A stretch of DNA of 64,000 nucleotides from Saccharopolyspora gregorii. Lineage in GTDB: Bacteria; Actinomycetota; Actinomycetes; Mycobacteriales; Pseudonocardiaceae. This document shows positions 1 through 12,309 of the stretch, piece by piece. The stretch spans positions 3,038,001-3,102,000 of the forward strand of contig NZ_CP059556.1 in NCBI RefSeq assembly GCF_024734405.1, in the 5' to 3' direction. The notes beneath the pieces are model-generated. The model searched no databases and was not told the DNA's origin. It worked only from the letters and a program-made list of their open reading frames with translations. Within the stretch, counting starts at the first letter, position 1. Every line of letters starts with the position of its first letter. Position numbers and translations under genes: made by a program.

Positions 1-116
1 CCCGGTGTTTCGTCCCCCGGCTGCGGCGGGCGGAACCGCCGGGATGGATCTTGGGCGCGCCCCGGGACCGGAGCGGAGTTGCGGCCGTGCGCGCAGCCGG
101 ACCGCGAGGAGGGCCG

Positions 117-287
117 ATGACCCGTGCGAGCCGACCCGGCTTCGGGGGGAGGCCGCCCCGTGTGGCGCAGCCCGACCGGCCGTCGCGGGAGCCGTGCGGG
201 GACGAGTGCCCGGCGGGCGGTGATCACGTGCTGATCCCCGAGCAAGGGGGCCGGATGGTGTGCGTCACGTGCGACCAGGTCCGCTGA
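117..287 (+). CDS. Small Cys-rich (zinc-ribbon-like) hypothetical protein, 56 aa
   Basis: The ATG at 117 is preceded by a GAGGAGG ribosome site at about 105-111. The 56-residue product has an Arg/Pro-rich first half. Four cysteines sit as two knuckles, C27-x3-C31 (CGDEC) and C49-x2-C52 (CVTC), with His37 between them, which would suit one bound zinc. I do not recognise the family. It converges on another small Cys-containing gene 23 bp away. The good ribosome site and paired cysteines support a real gene; the short length and biased composition are the reason for caution. Confidence 0.5.
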   Translation: MTRASRPGFGGRPPRVAQPDRPSREPCGDECPAGGDHVLIPEQGGRMVCVTCDQVR

Positions 288-310
288 GCACCGCCCGCAG
301 GCGGCCCGTG

Positions 311-586
311 TCAGGCGCGGCCGGGTGCGGGGAGACCGACGAGGCAGCGCAGGCACGGCATGCCCGCCGGTCCCGGCGAGACCTCGGCGACGTCGGCGGG
401 GATCAGCTCGCCGCACGCGGTCGTCCAGCGCACGACGTCCGCCACCGGCCCGTCGGCTTCGGCCAGGTGGGCCTGTCTGCGGGATTCGGCGACGGCGCCC
501 GGCGCGTAGCGGACGGCCACGACCCGGGTGGTGCGGGCGGGTGTTCGTCGGCCACCGGACGGGGCGTTCTCCGATGCGTCGGGCAA
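311..586 (-). CDS. Small hypothetical protein with C...CxxC, 91 aa
   Basis: A short leftward gene. The second half reads like a folded module: RVVAVRYAPG, then TTACGELIP (C58) and GMPCLRCLVG (C78, C81), with His40 as a possible fourth metal ligand. Small proteins of this look occur in actinomycetes without assigned function, so the annotation is descriptive only. The first 20 residues are low complexity, and a later start is possible (for example at one of the valines around residue 22). About 290 bp without a gene separate it from the LCP gene to the right. Confidence 0.55.
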   Translation of the reverse strand: MPDASENAPSGGRRTPARTTRVVAVRYAPGAVAESRRQAHLAEADGPVADVVRWTTACGELIPADVAEVSPGPAGMPCLRCLVGLPAPGRA

Positions 587-876
587 GCCGGTTCACCTCC
601 GGGGGTGGGACGCGGCCGCCGACGCGGGTGACGCGGGGTAGGCGGCGCCGCTACCCGAGCAGGGTAACGACAGCGGGCGGAGGGCGGAACCTCCGATCCG
701 CGGGCGGGTTCGGCGCAGCGGACGGTGACCGTGCCCGGACGTTCCCGGTGCTGCGCGCGGGTGTTCGGCGGAACGGAGCACGTCCGCCGATGCGGCAGCG
801 GGCCGTCGGCGCACGGCTGAACGGGGCAGCCGCGGCTAGCCTGACCAGCGGTCCGCGCAATCCAGGGGGTGGCTCG

Positions 877-2271
877 TTGGGTCGAGAATCACGCGCGTTC
901 GACGCGCCGCGGCTGCCGCACCGGTCACGGGCTTCGACGGTGGCCCGGGTCGGCGCGGCCCTGCTGTCGGCGGCGGTGCTCGCGGTGACCGGCTACGGCT
1001 GGGCGAACTACGGCGACCTGCGGTGGGCGCTGAGCACCAGCGCCGCCACCGAGGGCGCGACGGCCGACGGGGCCACCGACATCCTGCTGGTGGGTTTGGA
1101 CAGCCGCACCGACGCGCAGGGGCGGCCGCTGCCGGACGACGTGCTGCGCCGGCTGGGGGCGGGGCGGAACCCGGCGAGCCTGACCGACACGCTGATCCTG
1201 GTGCACGTGCCGGAGGACGGGTCGCGGGCCACCGCGTTCTCCATCCCGCGCGACACGTACACGACCATCCCGGGGCACGGCGAGCACAAGATCAATTCGG
1301 CGTACGGGCGGGGGAAGGCGGCGGCCGCGGCGCGCCTGGTCGGGCTCGACCCGGCGGAGCGGGAACGGCGCTCCGCCGACGCGGGCCGATCGCTGGTCAC
1401 CGACTCGGTGCAGCGGCTGACCGGGGTGCAGGTCGACCACTACGCGGAGGTGAACCTGCTGGGCTTCGCGCGGCTCACCGAGGCCGTCGGCGGGGTGCCG
1501 GTGTGCTTGAAGCGGCCGGTGCGCGATTCCTACTCGGGGGCGGAGTTCGCCGCGGGGCACCAGCGGATCGCCGGTGCGAAGGCGCTGGCGTTCGTGCGCC
1601 AGCGCCACGGCCTGCCCCGCGGGGACCTGGACCGGATGGTGCGCCAGCAGGCGTTCCTGGCCGGGCTGGTGCGGACCGCGACCTCCGGCGGGGTGCTCGC
1701 GCAGCCCGCGCGGCTGAGCGAGCTGATCGACTCGGCGCGGCAGTCGATCGTGCTGGACCGGGCGTGGGACGTGCTGACCTTCGCCCAGCGGATGCAGGGG
1801 CTCACCGCGGGGGCCGTCGAGTTCTCCACCATCCCGATCCGGGACGCGAACTTCGACACCCGCGACGGCCAGGCGGTGCGGGTCGATCCGGTCGAGGTCG
1901 GCCGCGCCGTGCAGGGCGCCGCGCACGGCAGGCCGGTGCCGCGCCAGGCCGATCCCACGGGCGCGCGCTCCACCGGGGAGCGCACCGCGGAGACCGGCCG
2001 GTCGACGTCCACCCGCAGCACCCGGGAGGCCGACGAGACCGGCGCGTCCACGAGCTCGCCGCGGACCTCGACGACCCGCACGTCCCGGTCGAGCGAGGAG
2101 ACCACGAGCCCCTCCAGCGCCACCCGCTCGTCGAGCACCCGCTCCACGACCTCGGAGACCACGCGGACCTCGGAGCCGACGACGAGCCGCACGGGCACTT
2201 CGGCGCCCCGCCAGGAGCAGCCCATCGCCCCGGAACCGCTCACCGCCGACGGCATCAACTGCATCAACTGA
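877..2271 (+). CDS. LytR-CpsA-Psr (LCP) family cell-wall ligase with long Ser/Thr tail
   Basis: LCP proteins transfer lipid-linked glycopolymers (such as arabinogalactan or teichoic acids) onto peptidoglycan on the outer face of the membrane. The TTG at 877 is chosen because AGGGGGT lies 6 bp upstream; the frame stays open for 184 codons further up but without a better start. The 464-residue product has one membrane anchor at about 22-44 and an LCP domain at about 66-215 with GLDSR (75-77) and the pyrophosphate-binding SIPRDTY (R125, D126). The last 120 or so residues are almost entirely Ser, Thr, Arg and Glu, probably a disordered wall-spanning tail, ending in a short conserved-looking Cys-containing stub. 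It stands alone and faces acn, separated by two hairpins. Confidence 0.9.
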   Translation: MGRESRAFDAPRLPHRSRASTVARVGAALLSAAVLAVTGYGWANYGDLRWALSTSAATEGATADGATDILLVGLDSRTDAQGRPLPDDVLRRLGAGRNPASLTDTLILVHVPEDGSRATAFSIPRDTYTTIPGHGEHKINSAYGRGKAAAAARLVGLDPAERERRSADAGRSLVTDSVQRLTGVQVDHYAEVNLLGFARLTEAVGGVPVCLKRPVRDSYSGAEFAAGHQRIAGAKALAFVRQRHGLPRGDLDRMVRQQAFLAGLVRTATSGGVLAQPARLSELIDSARQSIVLDRAWDVLTFAQRMQGLTAGAVEFSTIPIRDANFDTRDGQAVRVDPVEVGRAVQGAAHGRPVPRQADPTGARSTGERTAETGRSTSTRSTREADETGASTSSPRTSTTRTSRSSEETTSPSSATRSSSTRSTTSETTRTSEPTTSRTGTSAPRQEQPIAPEPLTADGINCIN

Positions 2272-2285
2272 CCCGGAACGCGCGA

Positions 2286-2318
2286 CGGCCCCGGCACGCT
2301 TGTGACGTGCCGGGGCCG
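2286..2318. terminator. Convergent terminator hairpin, LCP gene / acn
   Basis: A perfect 13-bp stem (arms 2286-2298 and 2306-2318, CGGCCCCGGCACG and its complement) with a 7-nt loop, placed just after the LCP stop. There is no clear U tract, which is common for actinobacterial terminators. Confidence 0.8.
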
Positions 2319-2328
2319 CCGATCAGCT

Positions 2329-2347
2329 ACCTGCCGGATCGGCAGGT
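2329..2347 (-). terminator. Hairpin directly after acn
   Basis: ACCTGCC (2329-2335) and GGCAGGT (2341-2347) form a 7-bp stem around GGATC, starting 2 bp beyond the acn stop codon. It probably acts with the stronger hairpin beside it. Confidence 0.5.
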
Positions 2348-2349
2348 GA

Positions 2350-5160
<2,811 letters not shown>

Positions 5161-5257
5161 GTTCAACTCCATCTCGCGACGGGCGCAAGTCAGTTCAGGG
5201 AACGACCGCGAGTCTCGCGCACGTCGGCCGAGCATGCGCGCAGCCCCGGCGGTCTGA

Positions 5258-5295
5258 TGGTCGTAACAGTACGCTTGTCCTGTAATCCGGCTCAA
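5258..5295 (-). promoter_or_regulatory. Probable sigma-70-type promoter of acn
   Basis: On the minus strand, TTGAGC (5295-5290) is followed after 18 bp by TACTGT (5271-5266), giving a start near 5258 and a leader of about 100 nt. The 367-bp gap 5161-5527 between acn and the divergent glpF holds this promoter. I see no clear promoter for glpF in it. Confidence 0.55.
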
Positions 5296-5527
5296 GGCCG
5301 GGTCCGCCCGAATCGGCCGTCCGATGTTCCGGTTCGTGCACAACCCCGTTTTTTCCGGCGGAATCCCCTCCGGAACGCCGCGGAACGGTGCGGGAGATCA
5401 CGTTTCGCCCCGGGCGCGTCCCGCCCTCCTCGGCGCCGCGCGCCCACCGGGCCGCGGACTTACGCTCGACGCGGCAGACCGCCCGGGCGGAACGGTGCCG
5501 TCCGGCGCTCCAGCGCAGGGGGGAACC

Positions 5528-6397
5528 ATGGCCACACGGGAGCGGTCCCGCAGCGGGCTCGGCGGCGAGCTGGCGGCGGAATTCCTCGGCACCTTCGTGC
5601 TCATCCTGCTGGGCTGCGGCTCGGTGGCCGTCGCGCTCGCCGGGCTCCCCGGTTCCGGCCGCCAGGAGGACGCGTTCGGCGCGGGCAACTGGCTCATCAT
5701 CGCCTTCGGCTGGGGCTTCGCCGTCGTGTTCGGCGTCTACATCGCGGGCGGCGTCAGCGGCGCGCACATCAACCCCGCCGTCACCCTGGCCTTCGCCGTC
5801 CGGCGGAGCTTCCCGTGGCGCAAGGTCGTGCCCTACGTGGCCGCGCAGGTCGTCGGGGCCTTCCTCGCCGCGGGCGTCGTGCACGCCTGCTACCGGTGGG
5901 CCATCGACGCCTACAACGCGAAGGCCGGGGTCACCCGCCCGGAATCGCTGGACACGTTCTCGATCTTCGCGACGTTCCCGGCGAAGTACTTCGGCGACTC
6001 CTGGTTCGGCCCGCTGCTGGACCAGGTCGTGGGCACCGCGATCCTCGTGGCGCTGATCTGCGCGCTCATCGACCTGCGCAACACCGCGCCCGCCTCGAAC
6101 CTCGGCCCCTTCCTGATCGGGATGGTAGTGACCGCCATCGGGCTGAGCTTCGGCACCAACGCGGGTTACGCGATCAACCCGGCGCGCGACTTCGGGCCGC
6201 GGCTGTGGACCTACCTGGCCGGGTGGGACCAGATCGCGCTGCCCGGCAGCTACCAGTACTTCAGCTGGTACTTCTGGATCCCGATCGTCGGGCCGCTGGT
6301 CGGCGGGGTGCTCGGCGCGGTCGTCTACGACCTGTTCATCGGCCGGGTGCTCGCCGCGCGCGACACGGCGCCCGAACCCGGCCGGACCGGCGACTAG
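5528..6397 (+). CDS. glpF: Glycerol facilitator / aquaglyceroporin (MIP family)
   Basis: A membrane channel for glycerol and small polyols. The ATG at 5528 has a G-rich ribosome site 4-9 bp upstream; the open frame extends further but the upstream residues are not GlpF-like. The 289-residue product has six transmembrane helices and both half-helix motifs: GAHINPAVT and GYAINPARDFGPR. The Asp after the second NPAR is the known mark of glycerol-conducting rather than water-only channels. No glycerol kinase or glpD is next to it; a glycerol dehydrogenase gene lies 49 kb away in the window. The next gene starts 113 bp downstream and could be a separate unit. Confidence 0.93.
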   Translation: MATRERSRSGLGGELAAEFLGTFVLILLGCGSVAVALAGLPGSGRQEDAFGAGNWLIIAFGWGFAVVFGVYIAGGVSGAHINPAVTLAFAVRRSFPWRKVVPYVAAQVVGAFLAAGVVHACYRWAIDAYNAKAGVTRPESLDTFSIFATFPAKYFGDSWFGPLLDQVVGTAILVALICALIDLRNTAPASNLGPFLIGMVVTAIGLSFGTNAGYAINPARDFGPRLWTYLAGWDQIALPGSYQYFSWYFWIPIVGPLVGGVLGAVVYDLFIGRVLAARDTAPEPGRTGD

Positions 6398-6510
6398 ACC
6401 GGACGGTCCGCCCTCGATCCGGCTGGTCGACCGGTCGGGCGGAACCGCGGAGGTGCGGTGCTCCGGGTGGTGCCGGGACTCGGAGCGGCGGGCCCGGCGC
6501 CTGTGCTTCG

Positions 6511-7470
6511 ATGACCTGCGTGCGCACCCTGCTCGCCGCTCCCAAGTCCGCCGGCGTGACCGCCGCGGTCCTCTCCGCGTTCTGCTTCGGCGGCTCGGGC
6601 CCGTTCGCGAAACCGCTGATCACCGTCGGTTTCACCCCGCTGCAGGTGGCGTGGATGCGGCTGGCGGGCGGGGCGCTGCTGATGCTGCCGTTCGCGGTGC
6701 GCCACGCCGGAGCGCTGCGGCGGGCGCCGTGGCTGCTGCTGGGCTACGGGCTGTTCGCCATCGCCGGGGTGCAGACCTGCTACTTCGCGGCCATCGCCTC
6801 GATCCCGGTGGCGGTGGCGCTGCTCATCGAGTTCCTGGGGCCGGTGCTGGTCCTCGGCTGGATCCGGTTCGTGCGCCGCGCCCCGGTGACCAGGCAGGCC
6901 GCGATCGGCACCGCGCTCGCGCTGGTCGGGCTGGCGTGCGTCGTGGAGGTCGCCGCCGGGCTGCGCTTCGACCCGGCCGGGCTGCTGCTCGCGCTGGCCG
7001 CGGCCGGGTGCCAGGCCGGGTACTTCCTGCTCTCGGACAGCTCCGCCGAGGTGGATCCGCGGGCACTGGTCTCCTACGGCCTGCTCGTCGGTGCCGCCGT
7101 CGTCACGCTGGTCGCGCGGCCGTGGGAGCTGGACTGGGCGCTGCTGGCGCGGCCGGTGCAGCTGTCCGGCACGCCGTTCCCGGCGCTGCTCGTCGTCGGA
7201 TGGGTCGTGCTGGTGAGCACCGTGCTCGCCTACCTCACCGGCATCCTGGCGGTGCGGCGGCTGTCGCCGCCGGTCGCGGGCGCGGTGGCGTTCCTGGAGC
7301 CGGTGGTGGCCACGGTGCTGGCCTGGCTGCTGCTCGGCGAGCACGTCGGCCCGTGGCAGCTCGCCGGGGGAGCGCTGGTGCTCGCCGGTGCCTTCATCGC
7401 CCAGCGGTCCGCCCCCGCGGTCGAACCCACCGCCCGGCCCGTCGAGGTCCGGGCAACGCCGGAGCGCTGA
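6511..7470 (+). CDS. EamA/RhaT-type drug/metabolite transporter
   Basis: A 319-residue integral membrane protein with ten predicted helices in two EamA repeats (about 15-140 and 160-300). The second ends with the family pattern of a Pro/Glu-rich loop before the last two helices (FLEPVVATVLAWLLLGE). Such proteins export amino acids, purines or drugs; the substrate cannot be read from sequence. ATG 6511 is taken as the start, although GTG 6520 is possible and neither has a good ribosome site. Its stop lies 4 bp from the stop of the small leftward gene that follows. Confidence 0.85.
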   Translation: MTCVRTLLAAPKSAGVTAAVLSAFCFGGSGPFAKPLITVGFTPLQVAWMRLAGGALLMLPFAVRHAGALRRAPWLLLGYGLFAIAGVQTCYFAAIASIPVAVALLIEFLGPVLVLGWIRFVRRAPVTRQAAIGTALALVGLACVVEVAAGLRFDPAGLLLALAAAGCQAGYFLLSDSSAEVDPRALVSYGLLVGAAVVTLVARPWELDWALLARPVQLSGTPFPALLVVGWVVLVSTVLAYLTGILAVRRLSPPVAGAVAFLEPVVATVLAWLLLGEHVGPWQLAGGALVLAGAFIAQRSAPAVEPTARPVEVRATPER

Positions 7471-7474
7471 TCGG

Positions 7475-7588
7475 TCAGGCCGCGCGGGTGCGGGACATGC
7501 GCTGGTAGGCGGTCTTGGCGGCGTGGACGATGAGCCCCTCCAAGAGGGCCACGGCCACGCTGGTCAGCAGGGTCGCCAGGAAGTTCAT
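7475..7588 (-). CDS. Very small membrane-associated peptide, 37 aa
   Basis: The peptide has one hydrophobic/amphipathic helix (FLATLLTSVAVALLEGLIV) and a basic tail ending QRMSRTRAA. It lies 182 bp downstream of the CtpI-like ATPase gene in the same direction. The ribosome site is weak, so the call rests on composition: a single clean helix with a positively charged C-terminal end. Its VALLEG core resembles the VALSLLEW helix of the protein encoded at 12.5-13.2 kb on the other side of the ATPase. Function unknown. Confidence 0.5.
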   Translation of the reverse strand: MNFLATLLTSVAVALLEGLIVHAAKTAYQRMSRTRAA

Positions 7589-7770
7589 GGTGGGCGTGCT
7601 TTCTGCCGTCGGATTCCTGCTCGTACGCCCCGACGGTCCCGGTGCGGGGTGAGGGCCGGGTTGGTTCCGGGTGACGGGCAGGTGAAGCGGCGGGGAAAAT
7701 CCGCCGTTCCACCAGGTGAGGGGATCTCCGGGGCCGCGCGCGACCGGTCGCCCGAGGTGCCGCGTGCCGC

Positions 7771-10700
7771 TCACCCGGGTGTCGTGGCGAGCGGCGCGGA
7801 CCCGGTGGGGATGCCGCGGTCGGCGCCGTTGCGGGCGGCGCGCGGAGGCGGGAGCACCTCGCCGTCCACGACCGGACCGTCCGCACCCTCGGTGATCTCG
7901 TCCGGGGCCGGTTCGGCCGGTTCCTCCTCCGCCGCGGGCAGCGCGCGCGGTTCGGCGGGGGAGGAATCCGCAGGTGGGCGCTGCCACAGCACCACGGCCG
8001 TGGTGGTTCCGATCGCCGAGCCCACCGCGATGCACCACTGGTGTGGTAGTAGCGGACTGCTACCGAAGAAGCGGCTCAACCCCGGCACCTGCACCACCCC
8101 GAACAGCACCACCAGCGACACCGCGCCCGAGGCGAGCACCAGCCGCGTGCGCCCGCGCACGGCGAGGGTCTGGGCGAGCTGCGCGGCCACCAGCGCCACC
8201 AGGCCGGTGGTGCGGGCCTGCGCCGCGGTGGACACCGGGCGGGCCAGCGCCCAGGCGAGTCCGGCCGCGCCCGCCGTGGCCGCTGCGCGCAGGTACACGG
8301 CCTCCGTGAGCGCCTTGCCGAGCGAGGCGTCCGGCCCTTCGGCGAGCAACCGCTCCGGGGTGGCGTGCGGCGGCGGCCGCACCGCGATCGCGATCGCGGG
8401 CAGCACGTCGGTCAGCATGTTCACCACCAGCAGCTGGCGGGCGTTGAGCCCGGCGTCCCCGCCGAAGAACCCGGACCCGACCGCGTAGCCGATCTCGCCG
8501 AGGTTGCCGCCGAGCAGCATCGACAGCGCGTCGTGCACCGAGGCCCACATCCCGCGGCCCTCCACGATGCCGTCGGTGATGGTCTCGATCCGGTCGTCGG
8601 CCACCACGAGGTCCGCCGACTCCCGCGCCGCCGGGGTCGCGCGCGAACCCAGCGCGATGCCGACGTGCGCGAGCTTGATCGCGGGCACGTCGTTGGCGCC
8701 GTCGCCGGTCATCGCCACGGTGCGGCCGTCGGCGCGCAGCAACCGCACGATGCGGGCCTTCTGCGCCGGGCTGACCCGGGCGAACACCGAGACGGCGGGG
8801 AGTTCGGCGGCCAGCTCCTCGTCGTCGAGCTCGTCGAGCTCCGCGCCGTGCAGCACCCGCTTGCCGCCGAGCATGCCGAGCTCCGCGGCGATGGCCTCGG
8901 CGGTGCTCGGGTGATCGCCGGTGATCATGATGACGTCGACTCCGGCCCGCCGCAGCCGGCTGACCGCTTCGGCGGCGGTGGGGTGCACCGGGTCGGCCAG
9001 GCCGAGCAGCCCGACGAAGTCCAGCCCGTACACCTCGGCGTCGTCCAGTTCGGACCCGGTGTCGTCCGGCGCGGCCTTCTCGGCGACGGCCAGCAGCCGG
9101 TAGCCGAGCAGCGCGAGCCGCTCGATCTCGCGCTCCACCTCGGCGCGGGCCGGCGCGTCGAACTCGGCGCCCCGCCACCGCGTGCAGCGCTCCAGTACGA
9201 CCTCGGGCGCGCCCTTGACGTGCAGCTCGACCCCGTCGGGGCCGCGGGTGCGGGTGGCGTGGAAGCTGCGGGACGGTTCGAACGGCAGGTCCGCCAGCAC
9301 CTCGCGGTCGTTCGGGTCGATGCCGGCGGCCAGCGCGCCCTCCAGCACGGCCCGGTCGGTGAGGTGCGGCAGCGGCTGGTCGCCCTCGGCCTGCGGGTTC
9401 GCCCGCACCGCGGCCTCGACCACGGCGCGCCCGGCGGCGTCGAGCCGGTCCGGGGTGCTGCTGCGCGTGCCGTCGGAGACCTGCCCGAGGGTGATGCGCC
9501 CCTGGGTGAGGGTGCCGGTCTTGTCGAAGCACAGCGCGTCCACCCGGCCCAGCGCCTCGATGGTGGCCGGGCTGCGCACCAGCACGCCGCGGCGGGCCAG
9601 GCGCCGCGCCGCGGCCAGCTCGGCGAGGGTCGCCACGAACGGCAACCCTTCCGGGACGGCGGCGACCGCGAGGCCGACCGCGCGGCCGACGGTGGCCCGC
9701 AGCGGGGTGCCGCGCAGCAGGTCCACCGCCAGCAGCGCGCCGCCCGCGCCGACGGACAGCGGCAGGATCTGCCGGGTCAGTTCGGCGAGCCGGGCCTCCA
9801 CCCCGCCCGCGGCACCGGTGGGGTGCCCGTCCTCGCCGGTGGTGCGTCCGACCTCGGTGGCGGCGCCGGTGGCGACGACGACGGCGGTCGCGGTGCCGGT
9901 GGCCACGGTGGTGCCCTGGTAGAGCATCCCGGTGCGGTCGCCGAGCGCCGCCGCCGAGGTCGCTTCCGGCGTCTTGACCACCAGGGCCGACTCGCCGGTG
10001 AGGCTGGACTCGTCGACCTCCAGGTACTCGGCCGCCAGCACCCGGCAGTCGGCGGGCACCCCGTCGCCGGAGCGCAGTTCCACCACGTCTCCCGGCACCA
10101 GCTGGTCGGCGGGCACCGTGGAGGTGGCGCCGTCGCGGCGCACGTGCGCGGGCAGCTGCCCGGCGTCGAGCAGCCTGGCGAGCTCGCGGTCGGTGGCGAT
10201 GCGCTGCACCCCGTCGATGAGCGCGCTGATCCCCAGCACCCCGGTGATCAGCACCGCGTCCACCGCGGATCCCAGCCCGGCGGACACGACCGCGCCGGCG
10301 ACCAGCACCGGGGTCATCGGGTTGACCAGCCCTTCCAGCGTGGCGCCGACGACCCCGATCCCGCGGTCGGCGCATTGCGGCTGGGCGCGGCGCCAGCGGC
10401 GCGCGACGGCGGCGCTGAGACCGTCGACCGAGCTGTCCAGCAGTCCCAGCACGGCCCTGCCGGGCAGCGCGTGCCACGGGGTCCGCTGGTGCGGCGCGGG
10501 CGGTGGTCGCTCGCCCGCCTGGAACCCGGCCAGGGTCCCGGTGCCGAGCGCGAAGAGGTTCGCCGCGTGCACCGGCAGCCCGGCGCGCGCCGGCGCGCCC
10601 GCCGACGGTCCGAGCGCGCCGAACAGCACGCCGAGGCACGCCCCGCCCGCGCACAGCGCCGCGGCGTGCTTGCTGGCGGTGCGGGCTTCGGCGACGGCGC

Positions 10701-12309
10701 ACAGCGCGCTGTGCGCCTCGGACCGGTTCGGGGACAGCAGGTCGGCGCCCCACGGCATCGGCTGGTCGTCCTCGGCGATCCCGATGCCGACGTCGGCGGC
10801 GGCCAACGCGGCGTGCGCGCGGGTGGACAGCACCGCCACCACCCGGCCGTCCTGCTGCAGCCGCCGCACGGAGGCGGCGAGCCGGGTGCCGCCGTGCACC
10901 ACGTCGTCGACGGTGATCCGGCGGTCCAGCTTGCTGCCGATCCCGGCGAGCACCGCGGTCCCCGCGGCCCGGGCGGCCTCGGCGAGCGCTTCGGCCAGCG
11001 GGTCGAGCTCGTCGATGACGACCACCACGGCGACGGCCTCGTCGTTCCGGCGCAGCTCCAGCAGCACCGCACCCCGGTCGCGGTGCGCGCGCAGCTCGGC
11101 CTGCACTCGCCCGGGCAGTTGCGCGGCGCGGCCGTCGAGCGGCGCACAGGACCACTTCCCGCGGCTGCGGCGGGCCTTCGGGCGCTGCGGGTCGACGAGC
11201 TCGGCGGCGTGCGCGAACAACCGGGTGGCGTCGGCATCGCTGTCCAGCGGCAGCACCTCGTCCACGACGCGCCTGCCGGTCAGCAGCGCCGGGGCGTCCA
11301 GCACGACGGTGTCCACCCGGTCCAGCTTGCGCAGCGCCTTCGGTTCGAGGACGAGGGTGCCGCGGGCGGACAGCGCGGTGGTCAGCTGCGCGGCGAACCC
11401 CTCGCGGCCGGTCTTCGCCGGTTTCGGGATCGCGGCGAGCATGGTGGCGAGCGCGCGCCGCTGATCGCGGGTGGCGGCGAGCACCGTGCCGTAGCCGCCG
11501 AGGGCGAACGCGCCCGCGAGGTTCGAGACCTGCTCGACCGGACCGTCCGGCAGCTCGACCGGCCGCGGCTCGGTGCTGATCGCGGTGGATTCGTGCGCTC
11601 CCGGCGGGGTGGTCTCCTCCCACCGGCGCCACGCCTGCTGGCGGGCGATGCCCTCGCGGGCGGAGCAGAAGCGGGCGGACAGGTCGCTGAACACCGCCAG
11701 CGGGTTCTGCGAGAGGCCCTGGGTGACGGCCCCGCCCACGGCGAGCGCCGCTTCGGCACCGGTGCTCCCGAGGGTGCGCTCGGCTCCTTCGCGCAGCCAC
11801 GGCACCGCGTCCGCCAGCGACACCGCGGCCGGGATCAGCGGGGACGCGGGCCGGAACGGCAGCAGTCCGGCGACGGCCGAGTAGCCGAGGCCGAGCACGC
11901 TCAGCCCGAACGCGCCGACGTCGCGCATCAGCGCGTCGGGGTTGCCGGGATGCGCGACACCTGCGGGGGAGCTGCCGAGGCCGGCCAGGTCGTGGTCGCG
12001 CTCGACGGCGTCGACGACCTCGGCCAGCACCGCGCACCCGACCTGCTCGGCGTCGTGGTGCACCAGCACCCGGCCGAGCACGGCGTTCACCTCGACCGAC
12101 GCCACGCCGTCCACTTCGGACAGCCGCGCGCGCAGGTCCCGCGCGGCTCCGGCGGACTCGGGCAGGTGCAGGCCGCGCACTTCCAGGTGGGTGCGGCCGT
12201 GCCGGGAGTAGGTGCGGCGGTTCAGCGGCGGGGAACCGGTGTTGCGCACGGCGTCGAGCACCGGCGCGGCGAGGTGGGCGGCTCGGGACAGCAGGGCGCC
12301 GAACGGCAT
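7771..12309 (-). CDS. ctpI: Large CtpI-like cation-transporting P-type ATPase
   Basis: At 1512 residues it is about twice the usual P-type ATPase length and matches the architecture of mycobacterial CtpI. An N-terminal extension of about 650 residues holds a heavy-metal-associated-like fold near 30-90 and a degenerate ATPase-like half, followed by the true catalytic half. Visible motifs: DESSLTGES (actuator), AAVPEGLPF (ion-binding helix), CFDKTGTLTQG with phosphorylated Asp929, MVTGD-type hinge and TGDGANDVPAIK. PEGLP resembles the Ca/Mg-type pumps rather than CPC heavy-metal pumps, but the substrate is unknown. ATG 12309 has GAGAGGGG 5 bp upstream. The likely partner is the membrane protein gene directly upstream. 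Confidence 0.88.
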   Translation of the reverse strand: MPFGALLSRAAHLAAPVLDAVRNTGSPPLNRRTYSRHGRTHLEVRGLHLPESAGAARDLRARLSEVDGVASVEVNAVLGRVLVHHDAEQVGCAVLAEVVDAVERDHDLAGLGSSPAGVAHPGNPDALMRDVGAFGLSVLGLGYSAVAGLLPFRPASPLIPAAVSLADAVPWLREGAERTLGSTGAEAALAVGGAVTQGLSQNPLAVFSDLSARFCSAREGIARQQAWRRWEETTPPGAHESTAISTEPRPVELPDGPVEQVSNLAGAFALGGYGTVLAATRDQRRALATMLAAIPKPAKTGREGFAAQLTTALSARGTLVLEPKALRKLDRVDTVVLDAPALLTGRRVVDEVLPLDSDADATRLFAHAAELVDPQRPKARRSRGKWSCAPLDGRAAQLPGRVQAELRAHRDRGAVLLELRRNDEAVAVVVVIDELDPLAEALAEAARAAGTAVLAGIGSKLDRRITVDDVVHGGTRLAASVRRLQQDGRVVAVLSTRAHAALAAADVGIGIAEDDQPMPWGADLLSPNRSEAHSALCAVAEARTASKHAAALCAGGACLGVLFGALGPSAGAPARAGLPVHAANLFALGTGTLAGFQAGERPPPAPHQRTPWHALPGRAVLGLLDSSVDGLSAAVARRWRRAQPQCADRGIGVVGATLEGLVNPMTPVLVAGAVVSAGLGSAVDAVLITGVLGISALIDGVQRIATDRELARLLDAGQLPAHVRRDGATSTVPADQLVPGDVVELRSGDGVPADCRVLAAEYLEVDESSLTGESALVVKTPEATSAAALGDRTGMLYQGTTVATGTATAVVVATGAATEVGRTTGEDGHPTGAAGGVEARLAELTRQILPLSVGAGGALLAVDLLRGTPLRATVGRAVGLAVAAVPEGLPFVATLAELAAARRLARRGVLVRSPATIEALGRVDALCFDKTGTLTQGRITLGQVSDGTRSSTPDRLDAAGRAVVEAAVRANPQAEGDQPLPHLTDRAVLEGALAAGIDPNDREVLADLPFEPSRSFHATRTRGPDGVELHVKGAPEVVLERCTRWRGAEFDAPARAEVEREIERLALLGYRLLAVAEKAAPDDTGSELDDAEVYGLDFVGLLGLADPVHPTAAEAVSRLRRAGVDVIMITGDHPSTAEAIAAELGMLGGKRVLHGAELDELDDEELAAELPAVSVFARVSPAQKARIVRLLRADGRTVAMTGDGANDVPAIKLAHVGIALGSRATPAARESADLVVADDRIETITDGIVEGRGMWASVHDALSMLLGGNLGEIGYAVGSGFFGGDAGLNARQLLVVNMLTDVLPAIAIAVRPPPHATPERLLAEGPDASLGKALTEAVYLRAAATAGAAGLAWALARPVSTAAQARTTGLVALVAAQLAQTLAVRGRTRLVLASGAVSLVVLFGVVQVPGLSRFFGSSPLLPHQWCIAVGSAIGTTTAVVLWQRPPADSSPAEPRALPAAEEEPAEPAPDEITEGADGPVVDGEVLPPPRAARNGADRGIPTGSAPLATTPG

